Source: Lutibacter profundi (GTDB lineage Bacteria; Bacteroidota; Bacteroidia; Flavobacteriales; Flavobacteriaceae). From it: 64,000 nucleotides of DNA. Shown piece after piece: positions 51,553 to 59,594 of this stretch. The stretch lies in NCBI RefSeq assembly GCF_001543325.1, contig NZ_CP013355.1, positions 1,022,001 through 1,086,000 on the forward strand, in the 5' to 3' direction. Both the position numbers and the translations under genes were made by a program. The notes beneath the pieces were generated by a model that saw only the letters and a program-made list of their open reading frames with translations, ran no database searches and was not told where the DNA came from. The first letter of the stretch is position 1, and each line of letters begins with the position of its first letter.

Positions 51553-51912
51553 ATGAAAAAACTACTTTTAATAACTTTTTTATTATTTTTTTCTTTTTCT
51601 TTTGCGCAGCAAAATAGGGAAAGGAGTATTGTTGTTTCTAAAAACGAACCTACACTAACATTATCATCCGTTACAGCATATCCAAATCCATTTAGATTAA
51701 CTACTAGAATTAATTTTCGCTCTACTAAAAATCAATTAATTGAATTTAGTTTAAAAAATTTATTAGGGAAAACCGTATATCTTGAACAAATTAACGGTAA
51801 AATAGGCTATAATACAATACCTTTTAACCGTGCTAATTTAACCAAGGGCATGTATATTTACACACTCCAAACCGAAACTGAAATTATTTCAAAAAGATTA
51901 ATTATTAGATGA
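51553..51912 (+). CDS. Small secreted protein consisting of a signal peptide and a T9SS type A sorting domain
   Basis: The 119-residue product has a signal peptide (MKKLLLITFLLFFSFSFAQ) and, after 20 linker residues, a complete type A C-terminal sorting domain of the type IX secretion system: AYPNPF, INFRSTKNQLIEFSLKNLLGKTVY, LTKGMYIYTLQTETEIISKRLIIR. No passenger domain is present. The start is the ATG at 51553, because the reading three bases earlier begins with TTG. The last four bases overlap rnz (ATGA). It could be a decoy or surface tag; this is inference. Confidence 0.8.
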   Translation: MKKLLLITFLLFFSFSFAQQNRERSIVVSKNEPTLTLSSVTAYPNPFRLTTRINFRSTKNQLIEFSLKNLLGKTVYLEQINGKIGYNTIPFNRANLTKGMYIYTLQTETEIISKRLIIR

Positions 51913-52826
51913 GTTTAAAACTCACAATTTTAGGTTGTCATTCTGCTACACCAAGAGTAAACGCACATCCAACCTCTCAATTTTTAGAAATTAAAAATCA
52001 TAATTTTTTAATTGATTGTGGAGAGGGAACACAAGTGCAACTTAGAAAACACAGCATTAAATTTTCTAAAATTAAACATATTTTCATATCTCATTTACAT
52101 GGTGATCACTTTTTTGGACTAATTGGTTTAATTTCAACATTTAGATTGTTAAATCGTGAAACAGAATTGCATATTTATGCCCCTAAAGGATTGAAAGAAA
52201 TTATTACCTTACAACTAAAACTTTCAAATTCATGGACAAGTTACCCTCTTTATTTCCATGAATTAACCTCTTTAAAAAGCAAACTAATTTTTGAAGATTC
52301 AAAAGTAGAAGTACATACAATTCCTCTAAACCATAGAATATATACTAATGGCTTTTTATTTAAAGAAAAATTAGGAGAACGCAAATTAAATATGACTGCT
52401 ATAAATAAATATCCTGAAATTCAAATATGTGACTATCAAAACCTAAAAATAGGAAGAGATTATACACTACTTAATGGAAACATTATTAAAAATGAAGTTT
52501 TAACCTTAGCACCTTCAAAACCTAAAAGTTATGCTTTTTGCAGTGATACTTCGTATTTTCCTGAAATTTTACCTATTGTAAAAAATGTAAACTGTTTATA
52601 TCACGAGACTACGTTTTTAAAAGATAAAGAAGAATTAGCAGAAACAACTAAGCATTCAACTGCTGAACAAGCGGCAAGTATTGCCAAACAAGCACACGTA
52701 GAACAATTAATGATAGGTCATTTTAGCAGTAGATACAAAGATAAAACCAATTTCTTACAAGAATCTAAAGCTATTTTTCCAAATACTATTTTAGCTGAAG
52801 AAGGTAAAACATTTGAAATTACATAA
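51909..52826 (+). CDS. rnz: Ribonuclease Z
   Basis: The 305-residue metallo-beta-lactamase fold enzyme removes the 3' trailer of tRNA precursors. The zinc motif is HLHGDHFFGL, with FLIDCGEGTQVQLRKHSIKF before it, and FCSDTSYFPEILPIVKNVNCLYHETTFL and IGHFSSRYKD later are the characteristic RNase Z parts. It overlaps the T9SS mini-gene by four bases and precedes a methyltransferase gene by 19 bases. Confidence 0.95.
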   Translation: MSLKLTILGCHSATPRVNAHPTSQFLEIKNHNFLIDCGEGTQVQLRKHSIKFSKIKHIFISHLHGDHFFGLIGLISTFRLLNRETELHIYAPKGLKEIITLQLKLSNSWTSYPLYFHELTSLKSKLIFEDSKVEVHTIPLNHRIYTNGFLFKEKLGERKLNMTAINKYPEIQICDYQNLKIGRDYTLLNGNIIKNEVLTLAPSKPKSYAFCSDTSYFPEILPIVKNVNCLYHETTFLKDKEELAETTKHSTAEQAASIAKQAHVEQLMIGHFSSRYKDKTNFLQESKAIFPNTILAEEGKTFEIT

Positions 52827-52845
52827 ATTATACTTTTAAAATATT

Positions 52846-53472
52846 ATGCAACATTTTGATAAGCAAGCCAAAAATTGGGATAATGACCCAATGAAAGTAA
52901 AAAGAGCTGAAATTTTCGCTAAAGAAATTCGAAATTATATTCATCCAAAAACAACTTGGAATGCTTTAGAATTTGGTTGTGGAACTGGATTACTAAGCTA
53001 CCAATTAAAAGATGATTTTAAAACAATTACACTTGCTGATAATTCAAAAGGAATGATTGATGTCTTAAAAAATAAAATTGAAAAACAATCTCTTACAAAT
53101 TTTAAACCTCTTTTAATTGATTTGCTAAAAGATGATTTAAATATTGGGAAATTTAATGTAGTTTATATGTTAATGACACTTCATCACATACTCGATTTGA
53201 ACAAAGTTGCTAAAATATTTCATGCACTCATAAAAACTGATGGATATTTATGTATTGCAGATCTAGTTCAAGAAGATGGTTCTTTTCATGCTAACATCCC
53301 TAGTTTTGAGGGGCATAATGGGTTTGACAAAAACCAATTGTCTGAGCTCTTAAAAAATAGCGGATTTAAGATAGAATATTACGAAATATGCCACGTGATT
53401 GAAAAAAAAATAAATTCGAAAATTAAAAAATACCCGTTATTCTTAATGATTTGTAAAAAAGCACCTCTTTAG
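52846..53472 (+). CDS. Class I SAM-dependent methyltransferase
   Basis: The 208-residue protein has the glycine-rich SAM loop ALEFGCGTGLLSYQL, an acidic residue in ADNSKGMIDVL and the motif FNVVYMLMTLHHILDLNKV. It starts FDKQAKNWDNDPMKVKRA, as do many small methyltransferases in Bacteroidota. The substrate is not known. The gene is followed two bases later by the GNAT gene. Confidence 0.85.
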   Translation: MQHFDKQAKNWDNDPMKVKRAEIFAKEIRNYIHPKTTWNALEFGCGTGLLSYQLKDDFKTITLADNSKGMIDVLKNKIEKQSLTNFKPLLIDLLKDDLNIGKFNVVYMLMTLHHILDLNKVAKIFHALIKTDGYLCIADLVQEDGSFHANIPSFEGHNGFDKNQLSELLKNSGFKIEYYEICHVIEKKINSKIKKYPLFLMICKKAPL

Positions 53473-53474
53473 TA

Positions 53475-53993
53475 ATGAGTTCTTATAAATCTTATAAAAC
53501 GGAGAGGTTAATACTTGAACCGACTTCTAATAAAGATGCTGAATTTATTTTAGAACTGCTAAACACTCCAAAATGGATTAAATATATTGGAGATAGAAAT
53601 GTTCATTCAATTGAAGATGCTAAAAATTATATTCAACATAAAATGCTTCCTCAATTGAAAAAACTAGGCTACGCCAACTATACAGTTATTACAAAATCAG
53701 CTAAAATAAAAATAGGCACTTGTGGTCTTTATAATAGAGAAGGTATAGATGGTATAGACATTGGATTTGCCTTTCTTCCAAAGTATGAAAATAATGGGTT
53801 TGCTTTTGAAGCTGCAAATAAGCTTATTAAAACAGCATTTGAAGAGCTTGCTATTCCAAAAATTAATGCAATTACCACAAAAAAGAATTTTCGCTCTCAA
53901 AAACTACTACTAAAACTAGGTCTTAAATTTAATGAAATTATAAAACTCCCAAATGACAATGAAAAATTACTACTTTATACATTAAACAAATGA
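53475..53993 (+). CDS. GNAT family N-acetyltransferase
   Basis: The 172-residue protein opens with YKTERLILEPTSNKDAEFILELLNTPKWIKYIGDRNVHS, like RimJ-type acetyltransferases, and carries the A-motif region GIDIGFAFLPKYENNGFAFEAANKLIKTAFEEL. It could acetylate a ribosomal protein N-terminus or a small amine. The gene is the last in the run from pyrR; an AT-rich gap of 139 bases follows before the dnaJ-like gene. Confidence 0.85.
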   Translation: MSSYKSYKTERLILEPTSNKDAEFILELLNTPKWIKYIGDRNVHSIEDAKNYIQHKMLPQLKKLGYANYTVITKSAKIKIGTCGLYNREGIDGIDIGFAFLPKYENNGFAFEAANKLIKTAFEELAIPKINAITTKKNFRSQKLLLKLGLKFNEIIKLPNDNEKLLLYTLNK

Positions 53994-54132
53994 AATTTAC
54001 AATAGCATAAAAAAATTAAATTTTTGTAAAATTTTAAGATTTAAAGTGAATAGATAAACAAAATTTAATTTGTAACTTTCGACTAATTTCTTATTAAAAA
54101 TTATTATAAATAAATTATAGACACATACTAAA

Positions 54133-55029
54133 ATGGCATTTATAGATTATTATAAAATATTAGGTTTAAAAAAAAATGCAACAGAAAACGAAATAAAGAA
54201 AGCATATAGAAAACTAGCGAGAAAATACCACCCAGATTTAAATCCAAATAACAAAGAGGCAGAAAAAAAATTCAAAGCAGTTAATGAAGCTAACGAAGTT
54301 TTAAGCCATAAAGAAAATCGTAAAAAATATGATAAATACGGAAAAGATTGGGAACATGCTGAACATTTCGAAAAAGCACAAAAACAACAGCAACAATATC
54401 AAAGAAGTTCTCAGCAAAAGACCTATAGCGACTTTTCTGGTAGTGATTATTCCGATTTTTTTGAATCTATGTTTGGAGGAGGTTCTTCAAAAAGAAGTTC
54501 TGGCTCTGTAAAATTTAGAGGTCAAGACTATAATGCTGAATTACAACTAGATTTAAGAGATGTTTATAAAATCCATAAACGAACTTTAACTGTTAATGGT
54601 AAAAATATTAGACTTACTATACCTGCCGGAGTTAAAAATGGTCAAATTATCAAAATTAAAGGCCATGGAGGAGAAGGCATAAACGGCGGACCAAGAGGTG
54701 ATTTACATATTAAATTTGTAATTAAAAATAATACAAAATTTAAGTTGGATAATCACAATTTACACCTAACTGTTGATTTAGATTTGTATAAAGCAGTATT
54801 GGGAGGTGAAGTTACTGTTGATACATTTGATGGAAAAGTAAAACTCAAAATAAAACCAGAAACCCAAAATGGGACAAAAGTAAAACTGAAAGGAAAAGGT
54901 TTTCCTATTTATAAAAAAGAAGGCTCTTTTGGTGATTTGTATATAACTTATCAAATAAAAATTCCAACCAATTTAACAAAAAGAGAAAATGAATTATTTA
55001 CTGAACTTTCAAAATTAAGAACATCATGA
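54133..55029 (+). CDS. cbpA: DnaJ-like co-chaperone of the CbpA type
   Basis: The 298-residue protein has an N-terminal J domain ([33 protein letters not shown], with HPD), a Gly/Ser/Gln-rich linker and a two-lobed C-terminal client-binding domain ([21 protein letters not shown], ending [19 protein letters not shown]). The zinc-finger domain of DnaJ is missing, which marks CbpA. It cooperates with DnaK and may bind DNA. Its last four bases overlap cbpM, so the modulator is made along with it. Confidence 0.9.
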   Translation: MAFIDYYKILGLKKNATENEIKKAYRKLARKYHPDLNPNNKEAEKKFKAVNEANEVLSHKENRKKYDKYGKDWEHAEHFEKAQKQQQQYQRSSQQKTYSDFSGSDYSDFFESMFGGGSSKRSSGSVKFRGQDYNAELQLDLRDVYKIHKRTLTVNGKNIRLTIPAGVKNGQIIKIKGHGGEGINGGPRGDLHIKFVIKNNTKFKLDNHNLHLTVDLDLYKAVLGGEVTVDTFDGKVKLKIKPETQNGTKVKLKGKGFPIYKKEGSFGDLYITYQIKIPTNLTKRENELFTELSKLRTS

Positions 55030-55307
55030 TTAAAGAAGATTTTATAACACTCGATAAATTGTGCTCTCTTTACAAAGTTAAAATGTCTTTTTTTAGCGAT
55101 TTAAATGAAATAGGATTGATTGATATTTTAACTATTGAACGCACTCAGTGCATTCACCAAGATAAAATAGTGGATATTGAAAAAATGATACGAATGCATC
55201 ACGATTTAAATGTTAATATAGAAGGGATAGATATTGTTTTTAACTTACTACAAAAAATTGAAGATTTGCAAAATGAATTAATTGCTGTAAAAAATAGATT
55301 ATACTAG
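55026..55307 (+). CDS. cbpM: Chaperone modulator CbpM-like protein
   Basis: The 93-residue helical protein ([33 protein letters not shown]...[51 protein letters not shown]) has the size and MerR-like helix pattern of CbpM, which inhibits CbpA by binding its J domain. The start overlaps the end of cbpA (ATGA). Similarity to E. coli CbpM is modest; the position adds strong support. Confidence 0.82.
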   Translation: MIKEDFITLDKLCSLYKVKMSFFSDLNEIGLIDILTIERTQCIHQDKIVDIEKMIRMHHDLNVNIEGIDIVFNLLQKIEDLQNELIAVKNRLY

Positions 55308-55339
55308 TCTATATTCTTTTTTTTAAAAGGCATTCTAAA

Positions 55340-55699
55340 TTAATATGCTCCTATACTCAATAACACCAAGGTACAGGCTCTTTCAAAAGCAATATTATTT
55401 AGAGAAAGTATTTCTTCCAGCTCACTATTTTCAGTGCCAGGATTAAACAAAACACGTTTAGGGTTTAATTTCAATATGTAATCGTAATATTCAACCTGAT
55501 TTTTTGCGCCTAAATATAAACTTACGGTATCAATATTCTTAAATATTTTTTTAGTTTTAAAAATATTAACACCACATATATTACCTTCTCTCCTTCCAAC
55601 AGCCCTAACTTCATACTTATGTTCTACAAGTCTTTGGATTGCTATATATGAATATCTATTAGGGTTAATTGAGGCTCCTAACACTAAAGTTCTTTTCAT
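55340..55699 (-). CDS. CoA-binding domain protein
   Basis: The 119-residue protein has a Rossmann fold of the CoA-binding type with KRTLVLGASINPNRYSYIAIQRLVEHKYEVRAVGRREG at the N-terminus and RVLFNPGTENSELEEILS towards the end. It is close to YccU-like proteins, whose role is unknown. It is convergent with cbpM and stands alone. Confidence 0.83.
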   Translation of the reverse strand: MKRTLVLGASINPNRYSYIAIQRLVEHKYEVRAVGRREGNICGVNIFKTKKIFKNIDTVSLYLGAKNQVEYYDYILKLNPKRVLFNPGTENSELEEILSLNNIAFERACTLVLLSIGAY

Positions 55700-55786
55700 T
55701 TGTTAAAATTAGTTAAAGTATGTAACACAATAATCCGTTTAGAGTCTATTAAGTAGAACAAAGCTAACATTTATAAAAATAAAATT

Positions 55787-55915
55787 ATGAAATTACTCAA
55801 CACACAAAACAATAAAATAGGCTATACCTATTTTGAATTATTAAATACTCCAGCACGTATTAACTGGAATAACAGAAGGCGCTATTCTAATTCAACACAG
55901 CATAAATTTATTTAA
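55787..55915 (+). CDS. Possible 42-residue small protein
   Basis: An ATG at 55787 opens a 42-residue frame that ends at TAA 55915. The product starts MKLLNTQNNKIGYTYFELLN and is polar and basic at the C-terminus (NNRRRYSNS). A terminator follows at 55995-56028. No family is recognised. It is in a gap of about 350 bases between the CoA-binding gene and the KAS III gene that otherwise shows nothing. It may be spurious. Confidence 0.35.
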   Translation: MKLLNTQNNKIGYTYFELLNTPARINWNNRRRYSNSTQHKFI

Positions 55916-55994
55916 TATTAGGTAGTAAAATAAAATATTAAAAAGGGTATACTTTGGTAATTATTTGAATTAATCAATCAAAATAATCCTTTTA

Positions 55995-56028
55995 AAAAAG
56001 CCTCTAAACTTGCATTTTGAGGCTTTTT
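55995..56028. terminator. Bidirectional terminator next to the KAS III gene
   Basis: AAAAAGCCTC (55995-56004) pairs with GAGGCTTTTT (56019-56028) around a 14-base loop. It can terminate the minus-strand KAS III gene and any plus-strand transcript of the small open frame. Confidence 0.8.
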
Positions 56029-56046
56029 ATTATTTTATTTATTTGG

Positions 56047-57054
56047 TTACCATCTAATAATAACGCTACCCCAAGTAAATCCACTTCCAAAAGCTGCTAA
56101 AATAACTAAATCACCTTCGTTAATTTTTCCTTTTTCCCAAGCTTCAGTAAGAGCTATTATAATTGAAGCTGCTGTGGTATTACCATATTTCATAATATTA
56201 TTATAAATCTGGTCATCAGTCAATTTAAATTTTCGTTGAACAAATTGAGATATTCGTAAATTTGCTTGATGAGGAATTAACATATTAATATCTGCTACGT
56301 CTAAATTATTAGATTTTAAACCCTCCATTATTGTTTCAGAAAAGCGAACAACAGCATGTTTAAATACAAATGTTCCGTTCATATATGGAAAATAACTTTC
56401 ATCATTTTTATCATTGGCTGCAATTATTGCTGGAACCCAGTGCTTAATACTTGGTGCTAACACCGTTAATTCTTCCGCATGTTTTCCTTCTGAATGTAAA
56501 TGAGTTGATAAAATTCCCTTAGTATTATCTTCTGTTCTTGACAACACAGCGGCTCCTGCCCCATCGCCAAAAATTACAGAAACTCCTCTACCTCTAGTAG
56601 TTTTATCTAAACCACCCGAATGGTATTCAGCACCAACTACTAGTATATTTTTATACATTCCTGTTTTTATAAACTGATCGGCTACTGACATGGCATAAAT
56701 AAATCCTGAACATTGATTCCTAACATCCAATGCTCCAATGGTTCTCATGTCTAACATATCTTGCAATTGAACTCCTCCTCCAGGAAAATAATAATCTGGA
56801 CTTAATGTTGCAAAAACTATAAAGTCTATATCATCTTTGGTTAACCCAGCTCTTTCAATAGCTATTCGAGATGCTTTAGCACCCATAACAGCAGAAGTAT
56901 CTTCACTCCCCTCTTTTATCCATCTTCTTTCTTTAATACCAGTTCTCTCCTCAATCCATGCATCATTTGTATCCATTAGTTTGGATAAATCTTCATTTGT
57001 AACAATGTTATCAGGTACATAATAGCCGAGCCCTGTTATTTTTGAATTATACAT
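56047..57054 (-). CDS. 3-oxoacyl-ACP synthase III family protein
   Basis: The 335-residue protein is a thiolase-fold initiating condensing enzyme. It has Cys115 in DVRNQCSGFIYAM, the histidine in PHQANLRISQF and the asparagine in YGNTTAASI, a complete catalytic triad. Members either start fatty acid synthesis (FabH) or make specialised products; the unusual length and ERTGIKERRWIKEGSEDTS suggest a FabH paralogue. A two-box promoter lies just upstream. The gene is preceded by the nitroreductase-like gene on the same strand with a 117-base gap. Confidence 0.88.
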   Translation of the reverse strand: MYNSKITGLGYYVPDNIVTNEDLSKLMDTNDAWIEERTGIKERRWIKEGSEDTSAVMGAKASRIAIERAGLTKDDIDFIVFATLSPDYYFPGGGVQLQDMLDMRTIGALDVRNQCSGFIYAMSVADQFIKTGMYKNILVVGAEYHSGGLDKTTRGRGVSVIFGDGAGAAVLSRTEDNTKGILSTHLHSEGKHAEELTVLAPSIKHWVPAIIAANDKNDESYFPYMNGTFVFKHAVVRFSETIMEGLKSNNLDVADINMLIPHQANLRISQFVQRKFKLTDDQIYNNIMKYGNTTAASIIIALTEAWEKGKINEGDLVILAAFGSGFTWGSVIIRW

Positions 57055-57076
57055 ACTACAATTTTAAAATTTATCT

Positions 57077-57107
57077 CAAACATACAAAATATACAAGTAT
57101 TATCAAC
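57077..57107 (-). promoter_or_regulatory. Two-box Bacteroidota promoter of the KAS III gene
   Basis: On the minus strand GTTG (57104-57107), a 19-base spacer and TATGTTTG (57077-57084), 22 bases before the start codon. Both boxes and spacing match the flavobacterial consensus. Confidence 0.68.
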
Positions 57108-57170
57108 TATTAAACGTTGTATTAACATTCATTATTTTATTGATTTTATTAAATAACTTTTACAAGTTAT

Positions 57171-57872
57171 TTAGTATACTTTCATTACTTCTTTGAGCGG
57201 TTTTCTTCCTATGTTAGGGACATAAGTTTTTTTAGCTATAAAACCTACTGGTAGTAACAAAAATGCTCTTTCATTATCTGGTCTTTCTAATATTTTTTCT
57301 AAAAACCGCATTGGGCTAGGCGTATGTGTTAAAGTTGCCAAACCTGCATTGTGAATTGCTGATATTAAAAACCCACATGCTAAACCAGCAGATTCATTCA
57401 CATAATAATTTTGATGTTTATTACCATATTTGTCATATTCAAAGGGTCTTTTAAATACGGCTATTAAATAGGGTGCAGTTTCTAAAAAAGGTTTATTGGC
57501 ATCAGTCCCTAAGTGTTTTAAATCTTCCAGCCATTCATCACTCATTCTAGCTTCATAACTTTTCTTTTCTTCTTCTTCAGCAGCAATTCTAATTTTCTTT
57601 TTCAAGGCTTCATTTTTAATAACACAAAATGTCCAAGGTTGTTTATTTGCTCCTGAGGGGGCGGTAGAGGCTGTTTTTATAATGTTTTCAATAACTTCTA
57701 TAGGTACTTCTTTGTCTGAAAAATGACGTATAGATCTTCGCTTATTAAAATAATTATAATATTTCTTTGATCTATTAATTAGTTCTTCATTGGTATAAAC
57801 TTCTTGCGTATATTTAACATGTTTAAATCCATCAACTAAAATGTAATCTTCTTTATTTATTTCATTATTCAT
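57171..57872 (-). CDS. Nitroreductase-family flavoprotein resembling iodotyrosine deiodinase
   Basis: The 233-residue protein has the FMN-binding start RRSIRHFSDKEVPIEVIENIIKTASTAPSGANKQPWTF. Unlike ordinary nitroreductases it also has the inserted lid with the Glu-Tyr-Lys triad that binds the zwitterion of halotyrosines in iodotyrosine deiodinase: Glu102, Tyr106 and Lys127, at spacings +4 and +21, as in the mammalian enzyme. The C-terminal LLLPVGFIAKKTYVPNIGRKPLKEVM also matches that family. Bacterial members reductively dehalogenate halotyrosines in vitro. It follows the GMC gene by four bases. Substrate is not proven. Confidence 0.8.
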   Translation of the reverse strand: MNNEINKEDYILVDGFKHVKYTQEVYTNEELINRSKKYYNYFNKRRSIRHFSDKEVPIEVIENIIKTASTAPSGANKQPWTFCVIKNEALKKKIRIAAEEEEKKSYEARMSDEWLEDLKHLGTDANKPFLETAPYLIAVFKRPFEYDKYGNKHQNYYVNESAGLACGFLISAIHNAGLATLTHTPSPMRFLEKILERPDNERAFLLLPVGFIAKKTYVPNIGRKPLKEVMKVY

Positions 57873-57876
57873 AACT

Positions 57877-59461
57877 CTACTCTTTTTGTTCTTTTTTACT
57901 TTTATTAGGGATTTTACTCATGGCATATTCTGCTATTGCTGTAATTGTAAGTGATGGATTTACACCTGGATTAGCAGAAATCATTGAGCCATCACAAATT
58001 AGCATATTTTTATACCCAAAAACTTGACAATTTTTATCAATTACTCCAATTGTACTATTTTTACCCATAACAGCTCCGCCTAAAATATGTGCTGTTGTTG
58101 GTGTTCCCATAAGTACATCTGTAAAGTTAGCATACGTTAACCCATTAACTAATTCACCGTACTTTTTTCCCAATGAAATAGCTTCAGGAATAAAAGAGGT
58201 GGGCACTTCTCCTTCTTCCTTTTCTGTTTTCATTTTAGTGAATTTCCCTAATTTTATACGTAATGTACTATCTAACGTTTGCATAAATAATAAAACCGTT
58301 GTTCGTTGAGAGTAACTTGTTGTAAAAATAGTTTTTAATAATTTAATAGGATGTTTAAACAGTACACTTATAGTACCAAATACTCTTCCAAAGAAATATT
58401 TATGAGGAACATACGGTATTGTTAATATTCTAAAAAAACTTGAACCTTTACCATATCTAACAGCTTCTAAATGACTATTTTTATCAGTATGTAGAATTGA
58501 ACCTATTGCGATTCCTTTTGAGTAATCTTTACTTTTTTTATTTGTTGAAGTAACTAATAATAAAGATTCACTGTTGGTACGTACATTTTTCCCAACACAG
58601 TTTGATAATTTTGGCAATGATTTTTCTTTCAATTTTAATAATAAAGGAACCGTCCCTAAAACACCTCCAGAAAAAACAACAGCTTTAGTAGTCACATTTC
58701 CTTTTTCTTTTTTACCAATGCTTGATTTATATTCAATTTTATAACCTTTACTACCATCATTAGTATCTAAAGTAGTTACATTAAACACTTCTTTCTCTGC
58801 AATAATTTTAACCCCTAACTGCTGAGCAAAATATAAATAATTTTTATCCAAGGTATTTTTTGCATTGTGGCGACAACCAGTCATACAAGCTCCGCAATAA
58901 ATACATCCTGTTCTATTTGGCCCCTTCCCTTTAAAATAAGGGTCGTTAACTGTTGTTCCTTCTTCTCCAAAATAAACAGCTACTTTGGTTGGTTCAAATT
59001 TAGATTCTTTGTTAATTTCTTTCGCCACCTGTTTTAGTGATTTATCTGCTTCAAATAATGTAGGATTTACGGTTGCCCCTAACATTTTATATGCCGTTTT
59101 ATAGAACGGATTTAACGTTGTTTTCCAATTATTTAAACTTGCCACTGCCCGAATTAAAAAAATTGGTTTTAGGAATAGGTAATGTATTTGCATACGTTAA
59201 AGAACCTCCACCAACACCAACACCTGACAGTATGGTTACATGATTTAAAAATGTCATTTTAAAAAATCCTTTTAACCCTAATTTAGGTTCCCATATCCAT
59301 TTTTTAATTTGCTTATTCGTTTTTGGAAAATCACTTGATTTAAACCATTTCCCCTTTTCAATAACTAAAACTTTATATCCTTTTTCAGCCAATCGAAGAG
59401 CACTTACTGAACCTCCAAAACCACTACCAATTACCACGTAATCATAATCAAGCTTATTCAT
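57877..59461 (-). pseudogene. GMC-type (cholesterol-oxidase-like) oxidoreductase, interrupted by a frameshift
   Basis: The first part (59461 to about 59150) has the FAD loop [29 protein letters not shown] and [18 protein letters not shown]. The frame then ends at 59129. A +1 frame carries on from [22 protein letters not shown] to the C-terminal HILGGAVMGKNSTIGVIDKN and NPGVNPSLTITAIAEYAMSK. Together 1585 bases, one more than a multiple of three, would give about 527 residues, the usual size. A cysteine-rich CIYCGACMTGC occurs, as in other members. The start is 133 bases from htpG on the other strand. It may be a true pseudogene or an error near the T7 and short G runs at 59136-59163. Confidence 0.82.
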
Positions 59462-59512
59462 AAATACAACTACTTTTTGAATAAATGAATATATTATTTT
59501 TTTAAAAACATA

Positions 59513-59552
59513 TGCCAGTTTGTCATAAATTTTTGTTTGGTATTTTTTTTGA
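59513..59552 (+). promoter_or_regulatory. Candidate heat-shock control element of htpG (shared with dnaK)
   Basis: TGCCA-GTT-TGTCA (59513-59525), a 12-base spacer, TGGTA (59538-59542), six Ts, TTGA (59549-59552), 42 bases before the start codon. The pattern and every spacing are the same as before dnaK. The function is inferred. Confidence 0.55.
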
Positions 59553-59594
59553 CTATCAATTAATATAAATTATTAAAATTAAAAAACTTAAAAT

